From contig NZ_RJAC01000008.1 of NCBI RefSeq assembly GCF_003999975.1, forward strand, positions 62,001-126,000: DNA of 64,000 nt, written 5' to 3'. How positions within the stretch are numbered: position 1 is the first letter of the stretch; every line of letters starts with the position of its first letter. Source of the DNA: Actinoplanes solisilvae (GTDB lineage Bacteria > Actinomycetota > Actinomycetes > Mycobacteriales > Micromonosporaceae). The notes beneath the pieces were generated by a model. The model was not told the origin of the DNA. It saw only the letters and a list, made by a program, of their open reading frames with translations, and did not search any database. Positions 8,292 through 16,533 of the stretch are shown here, piece after piece. Made by a program: the position numbers and the translations under genes.

Positions 8292-9374
8292 CTAGAAGCT
8301 ACGAACAAAATACGGCCACCTCCGCAGATGTTTGATGAAACGTTCGCTCAGTCCGTTGGTGAGAAGGTATTCCTCCGTCACCGGCGTCTTCGGGCTTTCG
8401 TACTGCGGGTGCTGCCTCACTTGAAGAGGAAAATCCCGCCGAAGGATGCCGGCCCTGCCGATCAGCACGAAGTCGCATCCCTCATCCAACAACTGCCCGA
8501 CACGTTGAGCACTCATGATCTTCCCCGCCGTACCCACACGCACGCCTCGGCGAGGAAGACTGGTAAAGACACTGAGCATGGTTTGCCCGCGAAACGCGCC
8601 CTCCTGAACAATCTGAGCGGAATCCCACAGCGCCAGGTCGAGATAGTCGATCAATTCCCGGTCAAGGATGTTCGCTGCGATTTCCCGCAGCTCCTCCAGA
8701 CGAAGCCCATAGCGCTCGACCGAGATGCGCCAACCGATCTGGAAGTCGGGGCCACAAACCCGCCGAATTCCCTCGATGACCTCGAGGGTAAGCCGGGCCC
8801 GATTCTCGGTGCTACCGCCATATTTGTCTCTACGATCGTTCAGCAGCGGGGACAGGAATTCCGACAGGATCCACCCGAACGCGCCGTGGAGTGATACGCC
8901 GTTGAATCCGGCCAGTTCCGCTCGCCTCGCGGCTGCGATGAAGCTGTCCCGGATCCGCTCCACCTGTTCCGTGGTCAGAGCTCTGACGCCCGGCACCGTG
9001 AAGCTGGAAGCGGGAGCTGGAATTCCGCCAAATCTAGGATCGGCGCGGTGCCCGGCGTGGTGCAGCTGCACCGCGGAAAGCGCGCCCCCCTCGCGGATCG
9101 AGGTGGCCATCTCGGTCAGTCCGGCCACCTGGGCATCGCTATGAATACCCAGCTGGCGCTCGTATCCGATTCCACCGGCCTCGACGTAGGTGGCACCAGT
9201 CTGGATCAAGGCGTATCCGCCCTGCGCCAGCTGCCGCATCCAATCTTGATCGAAGATCGACGGTGAACCGTCATGCCCGCTTTGTTGATTGACGAGCGGT
9301 GCCATCATGAAACGGTTCCGCATCGGCGGACCATGCAGGAGGGTAAGCGGTTCAAACATTTCTGCGACAGACAT
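8292..9374 (-). CDS. Old Yellow Enzyme family NADH:flavin oxidoreductase
   Basis: A 360-residue FMN-dependent TIM-barrel reductase. Motifs in order are FEPLTLLHGPPMRNR at the N-terminus, AVQLHHAGHRADPR (FMN/substrate region), GVSLHGAFGWILSEFLSPL followed by NDRRDKYGGSTENRAR (the family signature), and DFVLIGRAGI near the C-terminus. These enzymes reduce activated C=C bonds or nitro groups with NAD(P)H. The start is ATG 9374, with AGGAGG 7 bases upstream; an in-frame ATG at 9407 is less likely. It is a close paralogue of the gene at 17969-19057 and of a 15-codon stub at 16424. It ends against the hairpin at 8225-8263. Confidence 0.92.
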   Translation of the reverse strand: MSVAEMFEPLTLLHGPPMRNRFMMAPLVNQQSGHDGSPSIFDQDWMRQLAQGGYALIQTGATYVEAGGIGYERQLGIHSDAQVAGLTEMATSIREGGALSAVQLHHAGHRADPRFGGIPAPASSFTVPGVRALTTEQVERIRDSFIAAARRAELAGFNGVSLHGAFGWILSEFLSPLLNDRRDKYGGSTENRARLTLEVIEGIRRVCGPDFQIGWRISVERYGLRLEELREIAANILDRELIDYLDLALWDSAQIVQEGAFRGQTMLSVFTSLPRRGVRVGTAGKIMSAQRVGQLLDEGCDFVLIGRAGILRRDFPLQVRQHPQYESPKTPVTEEYLLTNGLSERFIKHLRRWPYFVRSF

Positions 9375-10118
9375 GAATCCTCCTGATAGGAATGACGGCG
9401 AGCACATCGGCGCTGACTAGCTTTGGGGCGTGACGCCTCGGCTGCAGCCATCGGCGGACGTCGATTTTCCACCCCAGCGCGACCCGGGCCAGGGCATCTT
9501 GGACTTGACGGATGCCGTGCAGCGCTATGGGGCCCGGATCCCCCGCTGGCGGTGTCAACGGATCACAGGTCCGTTCAAGTCGTGCGCTGGGCGATCCAGC
9601 CACTGACCGGCCTGCGGGTCGGGAAGGCGTGGCCGTAACCGAAGATCGGCGCGAGTGAGGTGTAGACGATGGTGTGCGTGGTGATGGGTCCCGCAGTGAA
9701 CAGAGCGATCACGGCGGGACCGGCAGGCGTTCCGCGGACGATGAGCGCGGAACGTCCAGTTGTGCGGCGGACACGGGGCTTCCTCATCTGGGCGGCGCTC
9801 GGCAGGCGCTTGCGGCCCCTGCCGAACGGAACAGTCGCGATTGCGGCGGCTCGACTATCGTCCAACCTTCACATTTGTGTCATGGCAAGTACGATGAGGC
9901 GCAGGTCACGCAGGTCGAACGGATCCGCAGCCCATTCGGCGCCGCGCTGACCATCGAGATCATCCGCGGGATGTTGCCCTGCCCCGCGGAGGCGACGAGC
10001 TCGCAGCATCCCGTGACGCCTGCCACCTCGGCTGCGCTCGAGGTCCACGGGGAAGAACGCATCGAAGTCTTCGAGCTGAGTTGAAGATCGCATGTTCTCG
10101 CGCATTGAGCGGATAGCA
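9375..10118. other. Decayed stretch, no confident gene
   Basis: About 740 bases with only short frames that look partly protein-like. A plus-strand frame from GTG 9430 reads VDFPPQRDPGQGILDLTDAV and stops after about 60 codons. A minus-strand frame from TTG 9865 has a hydrophobic middle (VIALFTAGPITTHTIVYTSL). A plus-strand frame ends near 10084 with HGEERIEVFELS. None is recognised or complete; I read the stretch as gene debris. TTCACATTTGTGTCA near 9868 resembles the dyad found at 15.35 kb but is degenerate. Confidence 0.4.
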
Positions 10119-10159
10119 ATCAAGGTGCGGAGTGGGCCGGTCCCACGCCGCACCTTGAT
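10119..10159. repeat. Long imperfect stem-loop
   Basis: ATCAAGGTGCGG (10119-10130) pairs with CCGCACCTTGAT (10148-10159), and inside it GTGGG pairs with CCCAC around CCGGT, with one A/G mismatch between the two stems. The 18-position stem ends 60 bases from the stop of the TetR gene at 10220. It could be that gene's terminator or the end of an old element; there is no T-run. Confidence 0.6.
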
Positions 10160-10219
10160 GGTCAACGACAGCCGCGTGAGATCACAGGCGCGACGGCCGG
10201 AGATCTCCGGAGCCCTCCT

Positions 10220-10789
10220 TCACGACCTGACCTCGTTCCCGTCCAGCAGCGTGAGGGCCCCGGCGGTCGCGGCGTCGGCGGAAGACTGCCGTCCGGTGGC
10301 TCGTGCAATGACGAACGCACCCTCGACGACAGCCAGGAGAGCAGCAGCGGTCTGCGCCGGATCCAGCTTCGACGACAGAGAGCCGTCTTCCTGACCTTCT
10401 CGAACAACGCTCTCAAGAAGATCGGCCAGCTCGATGAACGCGGCACCGAGAGGCTCCTTCAAGGCAGGTTCGGCGAGGACCCCCGCGTCGTATGCAAAGC
10501 CACCGATCTGGCATCCGCTGAGCGCATCGCCGGCCGACCCGAGGAACGCGACCAGGCGGTCGCGACCGGTCGCCAGCCCTTTCATTGCCGCGCGTACGGA
10601 TGCGATCAGGTCGCGGCCGTTCTCGCGGATCACCTCCTGGCCGAGCTCGGGCTTGGTCGGGAAGTGGTGATAAAAACTCCCTTGTCCGACACCTGCATCA
10701 GCCATCACCTGCTTCGGGCTCGTCGTTGAGTACCCGCGATGCCAAAAAAGCTCCTTGGCTGAGTCGATGATCAGCCGCCTGTTGTCCAT
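10220..10789 (-). CDS. TetR family regulator of the divergent hydrolase
   Basis: A 189-residue TetR repressor: DNA-binding domain at residues 1-50 with VGQGSFYHHFPTKPELG as recognition helix and following turn, then a helical ligand-binding part with CQIGGFAYDAG. The FYHHF...K pattern and length recall the AcuR/YxaF type of TetR protein. It is transcribed away from the hydrolase at 10892, with 102 bases between the start codons. Two copies of TACCT-NN-AGGTA in that space (10812-10823 and 10836-10847) are good operator candidates. The simplest model is that it represses itself and the hydrolase until an inducer, perhaps the hydrolase substrate, binds. Confidence 0.9.
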   Translation of the reverse strand: MDNRRLIIDSAKELFWHRGYSTTSPKQVMADAGVGQGSFYHHFPTKPELGQEVIRENGRDLIASVRAAMKGLATGRDRLVAFLGSAGDALSGCQIGGFAYDAGVLAEPALKEPLGAAFIELADLLESVVREGQEDGSLSSKLDPAQTAAALLAVVEGAFVIARATGRQSSADAATAGALTLLDGNEVRS

Positions 10790-10811
10790 GACACAAGACT
10801 AGCAAGCTTCA

Positions 10812-10847
10812 TACCTAGAGGTAGGGTTGCCTCCATACCTCAAGGTA
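10812..10847. promoter_or_regulatory. Tandem TetR operator between divergent genes
   Basis: Two dyads with the same core TACCT-NN-AGGTA lie at 10812-10823 and 10836-10847, centres 24 bases apart. The second is longer: CATACCTCAAGGTATG at 10834-10849. They occupy the gap between the starts of the tetR gene (10789) and the hydrolase (10892). That repetition in a TetR/target divergent promoter makes chance unlikely. The binding protein is inferred. Confidence 0.75.
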
Positions 10848-10891
10848 TGTATGGTTGCACTCGTCCGACAGTTGAAGAAGGGATCGCCATC

Positions 10892-11776
10892 ATGACCACC
10901 ACACCGTTCGTCCCTGTAGTGCAGTACAAGACCGAAGACCTCGACGGCTTCGAGATGTTCTACCGAGAGGCCGGCCCCGCCGACGCGCCCGTCGTGCTTC
11001 TCCTGCACGGCTTCCCGACCTCCTCGCACATGTTCCGCGACCTGATCCCGTACCTCGCAGACCGCTTCCACGTCATCGCGCCCGACCTGCCGGGCTTCGG
11101 GCAGAGCGCCGCACCCGACCGCGCCGAGTTCTCCTACACCTTCGACAACGCCGCGAAATACGTGCAGAAGCTGCTGACCAAGCTCGGCGTGACCAAGTAC
11201 GCCGTCAACGTCTTCGACTACGGCGCACCCACCGCCTGGCGGCTCGCCCTCGCGAACCCCGACGCCATCACCGCGCTCATCGTGCAGAACGGCAACGCCT
11301 ACAACGAGGGCCTGGACAACGACTTCTGGGCACCGATCAAGCGCTACTGGGCCGACAAGACCCCCGAGAACCGCGACGCCCTCCGCGGCCTCGTCACTCT
11401 CGACACCACCAAGTTCCAGTACACCGACGGAATGGCCCACCCCTCGCGCATCTCACCCGACAACTGGATCGCCGACCAGGCCCTGCTCGACCGACCCGGC
11501 AACGACGAGATCCAGCTCGACTACTTCCTCGACTACGGCACCAACCCCGCGCTCTACCCGCAGGTGCAGGAGTGGCTGCGCCGCACACAGCCGCCCACCC
11601 TGATCGTGTGGGGCGCCAACGACGTCATCTTCCCCGCCGAAGGCGCACACCCCTACAAGCGCGACCTCAAGGACCTCGAGTCCCACCTCTTCGACAGCGG
11701 CCACTTCCTGCTCGAGGACCGACCCGACGAGGTCTTCCCGCTCATCCACGACTTCCTGACCCGCAAGCTCGGCTGA
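10892..11776 (+). CDS. Alpha/beta hydrolase, haloalkane dehalogenase/epoxide hydrolase type
   Basis: A 294-residue alpha/beta hydrolase. HGFPTSSHMFRDLIPYL gives the HG-x-P oxyanion motif, PDLPGFGQS follows, and the nucleophile elbow reads NVFDYGAP, with Asp where esterases have Ser, as in haloalkane dehalogenases and epoxide hydrolases. The later acid is probably in WGANDVIFP and the catalytic His in SGHFLLED. ATG 10892 is used because GAAGAAGGG lies about 9 bases upstream. A related gene at 59418-60257 has the elbow VTDYGGP; the third residue after the Asp is Ala here instead of Gly. Controlled most likely by the divergent TetR gene. Substrate unknown. Confidence 0.88.
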   Translation: MTTTPFVPVVQYKTEDLDGFEMFYREAGPADAPVVLLLHGFPTSSHMFRDLIPYLADRFHVIAPDLPGFGQSAAPDRAEFSYTFDNAAKYVQKLLTKLGVTKYAVNVFDYGAPTAWRLALANPDAITALIVQNGNAYNEGLDNDFWAPIKRYWADKTPENRDALRGLVTLDTTKFQYTDGMAHPSRISPDNWIADQALLDRPGNDEIQLDYFLDYGTNPALYPQVQEWLRRTQPPTLIVWGANDVIFPAEGAHPYKRDLKDLESHLFDSGHFLLEDRPDEVFPLIHDFLTRKLG

Positions 11777-12042
11777 TCGAAGCCGTTCGTGGGAGGCCCG
11801 GTCGCGACATCTGCAGCGGCTGGGCCTCACAAACCCTCAACGCTGTCCTGGACGTCCTCATTTGAAGTAGCCGATGCCAACGACGTTAGGCGGTGTAGAG
11901 GATCGCGGCGTGATTGTCGCGTCCTTCGTCAGGAAGGTCGCTCGCCTGGCAGGCAAGACCCGGTATCGAAAACTCCGACCGAGACGGTCCCTCTGAGGAT
12001 GGGGTCGTTGCACACCTATTCCGCACGATCAAAGGAACCCCC

Positions 12043-12774
12043 ATGTATACCGTCAACCCGTCCATCGATCGCCCTACCGTCGTACTTGTGCACGGCGCCT
12101 TCGCAGACTCCACAAGCTGGAACGGGCTGATTACCCTGCTTCGCACGGAAGGCTTCCCAACAATCGCCATGGCCAACCCGCTCCGCGGTGTTGCGCACGA
12201 CGCGGCGCACCTGCGGGCGCTTCTCGAGACCATCTCCGGAGACATCGTGCTGGTCGGACACTCGTACGGCGGACTGGTAATCTCCGAAGCTGCCGACGGG
12301 AACGCTCAAGTCAAGTCTCTGGTCTTCATTGGCGCCTTCGCCGCATTGCCAGGGGAGAGCGCTGCGGACCTCTCTGGCAAGTTCCCAGGAGGCACTCTGG
12401 GCGAAACTCTCATCCCAGTCGCTCTCCCCGACGGTGCGACCGATCTTTACATCGCCCAGGACAAGTACCACTCGCAGTTTGCGGCGGATTCCCCGACGGA
12501 GGTCGCCGCCGTGATGGCAGTAACCCAGCGGCCTATCACGGAATCGGCGCTGAATGAGCCCGCGCGCCATGCATCGTGGAGGTCGAAGCCCTCCTGGTTC
12601 CTCTTCGGCTCCGAGGACAAGAACATCCCTGTCGAGAGCCACCGATTCATGGCAGAACGCGCGAACTCCCGTGGGACGGTAGAACTGGCTGGCGGCTCCC
12701 ACACCGTGGGGATCCCCGAGTCTGCCCAGGTGGTCGAACTTATCCGAGAAGCAGCGGCCGGGTCGACCCGATGA
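12043..12774 (+). CDS. Alpha/beta hydrolase (EstC-like)
   Basis: A 243-residue cytoplasmic alpha/beta hydrolase. VVLVHGAFADSTSW supplies the oxyanion strand, GHSYGG the nucleophile Ser, and GGSHTVGIPES the catalytic His; the acid is likely in FGSEDKNIP. ATG 12043 is chosen for the AAAGGA about 7 bases upstream; the frame stays open upstream but without another good start. It follows the dehalogenase-like gene by about 270 bases in the same direction and may be read from its own promoter. It resembles the Tat-exported hydrolase at 7404. The next sequence to the right is a broken IS1380 transposase. Confidence 0.88.
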   Translation: MYTVNPSIDRPTVVLVHGAFADSTSWNGLITLLRTEGFPTIAMANPLRGVAHDAAHLRALLETISGDIVLVGHSYGGLVISEAADGNAQVKSLVFIGAFAALPGESAADLSGKFPGGTLGETLIPVALPDGATDLYIAQDKYHSQFAADSPTEVAAVMAVTQRPITESALNEPARHASWRSKPSWFLFGSEDKNIPVESHRFMAERANSRGTVELAGGSHTVGIPESAQVVELIREAAAGSTR

Positions 12775-12800
12775 TGCGCTCCTAACCTCGGCGCTTCGTT

Positions 12801-13373
12801 AAGAGCTGTCCAAGGACTGGGCCGATCACCGAAGGAGTCCGGGAAGCCATCCGGGCCGCGCCCGGCTGGATCCCCGCCATCGACACCGACGGCGAGCTGC
12901 GGGACCATGCCGAGGTCTGCGAGATCACCGGATCGTTCGACGCCGCCGGCTGGCCGGAAGGCACAAGGTTTCTCGTCCGCCGGGAACGCCCGCACCCCGC
13001 CGCCCAGCTGTCGCTGTTCGACACCATCGAAGGGTGGCGGCATCAGGTCGTCGCCACCGACACCCCGCCCGGCAACGGCAGCATCCAATTCCTGGAGGCC
13101 CGGCACCGGGCCCACGCCCGCGTCGAGGACCGCATCCGCTGCGGCAAGAACACCGGCTCCGGCCGGTTCCCGTCCCGCATCTTCGCGATCAACCAGGCTT
13201 GGCTCCAGTTGGCCCTGACCGGCATCGACCTGCTCGCCTGGACCCAAACCCTGTTCCTGAACGGCGAGCTGGCCACCGCCGAACCCAAGAAACTGCGCTA
13301 CCGGCTGCTGCACGTCGCCGCCCGGATCACCCGCACCGCCCCGGGATCAGAGAGCGAAGGAAAGCACGCATGA
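12801..13373 (+). pseudogene. IS1380-family transposase, C-terminal fragment
   Basis: An open frame without a start codon reads EAIRAAPGWIPAIDTDGELRD, then FLVRRERPHPAAQLSLFDT, ARVEDRIRCGKNTGSGRFP and INQAWLQLALTGIDLLAWTQ, the C-terminal third of IS1380-type DDE transposases including the final Glu region (EDRI). The upstream two-thirds is missing. The frame ends at TGA 13371-13373, overlapping the ATG of the next gene by 3 bases, so the downstream gene has been joined to the fragment by a deletion or insertion event. No terminal repeat was found. Confidence 0.8.
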
Positions 13374-15340
13374 GTAATAGCCAGCAACGAGAAGAATGGC
13401 ACGCCGGTGAGGAAGCGATGCACCGGCTGCTTCACGTGCCGCACGGTAGAAACCCGACGATCCACGGCCTGCCACAGGCATACGGGCAGTGGATGGCCGA
13501 AAGCCCGCTGCTCGCCCTGGGAGCCAGCGACCGCGACGGCCGGGTCTGGACGACCGTGCTCGGCGGTGCGGCGGGCGTCACGCGTCCGGTCGCGCCAGGG
13601 GTGCTCGTGGTGAGTTCGGCTGCGCATCTGACGTCGACTTCTGCAGAGCGGGGACGGGGATGGATCGGCCACGATCCCGTCCTCGAAGCGCTGTTCACCG
13701 ATGGCAGCGCTGCGGCTGTGCAGAGGGACACGGAAGCAGGTGACCCGGACGGTCACCGACTCGTCGACCACGGGAAGAGGGGCAAACTCGTCGCCGGCCT
13801 CGCGATGAACATGGAGGACCGGACGCGGGTGAAGCTCGCCGGGCGCATGATCCGAGGCATCGTCCTCGACGGTCCGCAGGACGAGACCCGTGAGGCGGAG
13901 CCGGACCGGATGGACGTCCAGCTGGCCGTTGCCATCGATGAGACGCTCGGGAACTGCCCGAAGTACCTCAACCGGAAGGTACTCTGGCCCCACGAAGCGT
14001 CCCCGACACTGGTCGGCGATTCCCTCCCCCTGCCGCCCGAGGCGCTCGCCCTCATCGAGAAGGCGGACATCTTCTTCCTCTCGAGCCGGCACGGCGATGA
14101 GAGCATGGACACCAACAACCGGGGCGGATCTCCTGGGTTCGTGCGCGTGTTCAGCAACTCCGTCGAAGAGGGTGTGACGCTCATCTACCCCGAGTACTCC
14201 GGGAACCGGCTGTTCCAGACCCTCGGGAACCTGCACACCGACCCGGCCGTCGGCATCACGTTCCCTGATTTCGAGACGGGCGACGTCCTGTACCTGACAG
14301 GCGCCGCCGAGGTGCTCGTCGGCGCCGACGCTGCGGCAGCCCTGCCACACAGCTCGTTGGCCGTACGCGTCCGCGTCGAGGCCGCGCGCTTCGTCCGCGA
14401 CGGCCTCCCCTTCCGGGGGCGGCTCCTCGACCCGTCGCCGTACAACCCTCCGGTGCGCCGGCTCGCTCGCGAGATCGAGGAGTCCGGGCAGGTGCCCCTG
14501 CGAACGACGGATGCCGAAGGTGGTGCGGCCGCTCTGGCGATCGCGACTCTCGTGGACAGCATTCGGATCGCACCGACGGTCTCGCGCCATACGTTCCGCC
14601 TTTCGCCGGCGCCTCGGTCGTCGGGCTCGGACCTCCCGCACTGGAGAGCGGGTGAGCACGTAACGATGGACTTCTCCGGTCACCTCGACCGGGGCTGGTC
14701 CCACATGCGCGATCACGACCCGATCTCGCTCAACGACGACTTCATCCGGTCGTTCACCATCTCGAGTGCACCGTCGGACGAGAGGGACGAGCTCGCGATC
14801 ACGGTTCGCGATCATGGTCCGGTCACCCGACTCCTCGCGCGGTGGAGCCCAGGCACTCTGCTGCAGGCATCCGTCCTCGGCATCGACGCAGGAGCCGCGT
14901 CCCGAGCCGTCAACGGCGGTCCGGAATCTCCGGGCGGGGGCGATGACCTGGTCGTGGTTGCCGGCGGCGTCGGAATCACCCCGGTGATCGCCACCGCGCC
15001 GGCATTGCTAGCCGCCGGGCGCAAACTCCGAGTGCTCTGGAGCCTGCGAGCGGATGACCTGCCGCTGGCCGTCGACGTCCTGGATCGGGTCGAGGGGCTC
15101 GCCGCCGTGACGTCGCTGTTCGTCACGCCTGACGGGCGTGGATCGGTGACGTGGGACGAGCACACTCGTCTGCCGTCCGGAGTGGTCGTGCGGAACCGCA
15201 GGCTCGAGGAGGGCGACGTCCTGAGCGCCGGCGATCCTGCGCGGCGGAGGTTCATCGTGTGCGCGGGTCCCGCCCTTCGGGCTGCCGCCCTGGAATGGAC
15301 GTCGGCGGAGGAAGTGGAGCTCGAGACCTTCGATCACTGA
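13370..15340 (+). CDS. PNPOx-like and ferredoxin-reductase-type fusion flavoprotein
   Basis: A 656-residue two-part flavoprotein. The N-terminal half (about 40-350) resembles the pyridoxamine-phosphate-oxidase-like split barrel (FFLSSRHGDESMDTNNRGGS, GNLHTDPAVGITFPDFETGD). The C-terminal half (about 390-650) is an FNR-type reductase: RSFTISSAP binds FAD, VVVAGGVGITPVIA binds NAD(P), and FIVCAGPALR is the last nucleotide motif. The C-terminal 2Fe-2S domain found in some relatives is absent. ATG 13370 has GAAGGAAAG upstream. The combination suggests electron flow from NAD(P)H through FAD to a flavin or substrate in the split barrel. It is followed after 43 bases by the dyad-controlled LLM gene, and may share that control only if transcripts run through. 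Confidence 0.85.
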   Translation: MSNSQQREEWHAGEEAMHRLLHVPHGRNPTIHGLPQAYGQWMAESPLLALGASDRDGRVWTTVLGGAAGVTRPVAPGVLVVSSAAHLTSTSAERGRGWIGHDPVLEALFTDGSAAAVQRDTEAGDPDGHRLVDHGKRGKLVAGLAMNMEDRTRVKLAGRMIRGIVLDGPQDETREAEPDRMDVQLAVAIDETLGNCPKYLNRKVLWPHEASPTLVGDSLPLPPEALALIEKADIFFLSSRHGDESMDTNNRGGSPGFVRVFSNSVEEGVTLIYPEYSGNRLFQTLGNLHTDPAVGITFPDFETGDVLYLTGAAEVLVGADAAAALPHSSLAVRVRVEAARFVRDGLPFRGRLLDPSPYNPPVRRLAREIEESGQVPLRTTDAEGGAAALAIATLVDSIRIAPTVSRHTFRLSPAPRSSGSDLPHWRAGEHVTMDFSGHLDRGWSHMRDHDPISLNDDFIRSFTISSAPSDERDELAITVRDHGPVTRLLARWSPGTLLQASVLGIDAGAASRAVNGGPESPGGGDDLVVVAGGVGITPVIATAPALLAAGRKLRVLWSLRADDLPLAVDVLDRVEGLAAVTSLFVTPDGRGSVTWDEHTRLPSGVVVRNRRLEEGDVLSAGDPARRRFIVCAGPALRAAALEWTSAEEVELETFDH

Positions 15341-15345
15341 CCGAC

Positions 15346-15377
15346 TTGACATTCACATTGATGTGAATCTCTAGCCT
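15346..15377 (+). promoter_or_regulatory. MerR-type promoter with dyad, copy 1
   Basis: TTGACA (15346-15351) and TAGCCT (15372-15377) are separated by 20 bases, and the spacer holds the perfect dyad TTCACAT-TG-ATGTGAA (15352-15367). A dyad inside an over-long -35/-10 spacer is the hallmark of promoters activated by MerR-family proteins. The start codon of the LLM gene follows 6 bases after the -10, so its mRNA would have almost no leader. The same dyad recurs at 17535 and 19146. Confidence 0.75.
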
Positions 15378-15383
15378 AGAACA

Positions 15384-16403
15384 GTGACCTCGACATCCGA
15401 CGAATCCCGCAGCCTAGCAGGCCTGACCGCGCCCCAGGCGGGCCCGCATCCGGGCATGGAACGTGCCTTCCGGCCGGGTGGCATGACGCTCGGAGTGACA
15501 ACCCCGCTGGAGGGCTTCGCCGGCGCTTTGCCGCACATGAGTCGGCACGCCGAACTAGTGGAGCAGGCCGAGAAGGCAGGCTTCGCGACGGTATGGGTGC
15601 GCGACGTCCCGCTGGTGGACCCGAAGTACGGCGACGCGGGGCAGATGTTCGACGCGTTCACCTACCTCGGCTACCTAGCCGCACGGACGACGACGATCAC
15701 GCTGGGCACGGCGGGCATCGTGCTGCCGCTCCGGCATCCGATCGACGTGGCCAAGGCGGCGGCGAGCGTGGACCAGCTCTCCGGCGGACGCCTGCTCCTC
15801 GGCGTGGCGACCGGCGACCGCGCCATCGAGTTCCCCGCTTACGGCGTGGATTACGCAAGCAGGGGCGAGCTTTTCCGCGAAAGCGTGAGCTGGCTGCGCG
15901 AACTCGCCGGGGACCATCCCCGCATCTCGTCGACGCTCGGGCGGATGGACGGCACGGACCTCGTGCCGAAGCCGTTCGCTCGCCGGATGCCCCTGTTCAT
16001 GACCGGACGCGGTCAACAAGACATCGAGTGGATCGCAACCAACACCAACGGGTGGCTGTTCTACACCGTGCCCATCGAGCAGCAGGCACTCAACATCAAA
16101 CGATGGCGCCGGCTAACCGGAAGGGCCGACGGGATCTTCAAACCGTTCCTGCAGGCAACCTACTTCGACATCACCGATGACTCGACGGCGAAGCCCCAGC
16201 CTATCCAGCTGGGCATGCGCCTTGGCCGTGAACCGCTGCTCGAGCTCTTGCAACGGTGGGAGCAGATTGGCGTGGATCAGCTCTTCATCAACTTCAAACA
16301 ATCCACACGCCCAGTAACCGAGGTGCTCCACGAAATTGAAGAACACATCCTGCCACACTTCCCCGCCGGGCAAACCGCCGCGCTCACGCGCCCCATGCCG
16401 TGA
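15384..16403 (+). CDS. LLM-class flavin-dependent oxidoreductase
   Basis: A 339-residue bacterial-luciferase-like protein. After a short variable N-terminus, MTLGVTTPLEGF begins the TIM barrel. LAARTTTITLGTAGIVLPLRHP and VDQLSGGRLLLGVATGDR are the conserved strand and loop segments that define the LLM superfamily. The form of this loop recalls the subgroup annotated as luciferase-type oxidoreductase BA3436 (TIGR03571), which is from memory. GTG 15384 is the only start that fits; it lies just downstream of the putative MerR-type promoter, so translation may be nearly leaderless. Such enzymes use FMNH2 or F420. A stub of an Old Yellow Enzyme gene follows 20 bases after the stop, which suggests the two were once one operon. 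Confidence 0.88.
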   Translation: MTSTSDESRSLAGLTAPQAGPHPGMERAFRPGGMTLGVTTPLEGFAGALPHMSRHAELVEQAEKAGFATVWVRDVPLVDPKYGDAGQMFDAFTYLGYLAARTTTITLGTAGIVLPLRHPIDVAKAAASVDQLSGGRLLLGVATGDRAIEFPAYGVDYASRGELFRESVSWLRELAGDHPRISSTLGRMDGTDLVPKPFARRMPLFMTGRGQQDIEWIATNTNGWLFYTVPIEQQALNIKRWRRLTGRADGIFKPFLQATYFDITDDSTAKPQPIQLGMRLGREPLLELLQRWEQIGVDQLFINFKQSTRPVTEVLHEIEEHILPHFPAGQTAALTRPMP

Positions 16404-16423
16404 ACGCCTGAAAGGGGCCTCCC

Positions 16424-16468
16424 ATGGCCGTATCGGATCTCTTCGAACCCCTCACGCTCCTGCATGGG
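16424..16468 (+). pseudogene. Old Yellow Enzyme N-terminal stub (15 codons)
   Basis: ATG 16424, preceded by AAAGGGG, opens MAVSDLFEPLTLLHG and then turns into unrelated sequence. The 15 residues match the N-termini of the two intact Old Yellow Enzyme genes here (SVAEMFEPLTLLHG at 9374 and TVSDLFDPLPLLHG at 19057). The rest of the gene has been deleted. The stub sits 20 bases after the LLM gene, so the LLM enzyme and this flavoprotein were probably co-transcribed. Confidence 0.75.
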
Positions 16469-16533
16469 CGATCGGCATCTGAAGCTCGGGGACACACTCG
16501 ACCGACAGTTGAGCCATATGCCGCTCCCCCGCC

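Noticed and set aside
9868..9885. TTCACATTTGTGTCA as a fourth copy of the MerR-type dyad
   Set aside because: The second arm does not match ATGTGAA and no hexamer pair is visible; the minus-strand frame beside it is unrecognised.
10119..10159. Stem-loop as the end of an insertion sequence
   Set aside because: No partner end, no transposase and no target duplication nearby; left as a hairpin or terminator.
13298..14815. A 505-codon minus-strand frame
   Set aside because: Shadow of the PNPOx-FNR fusion gene; low-complexity Arg-rich text.
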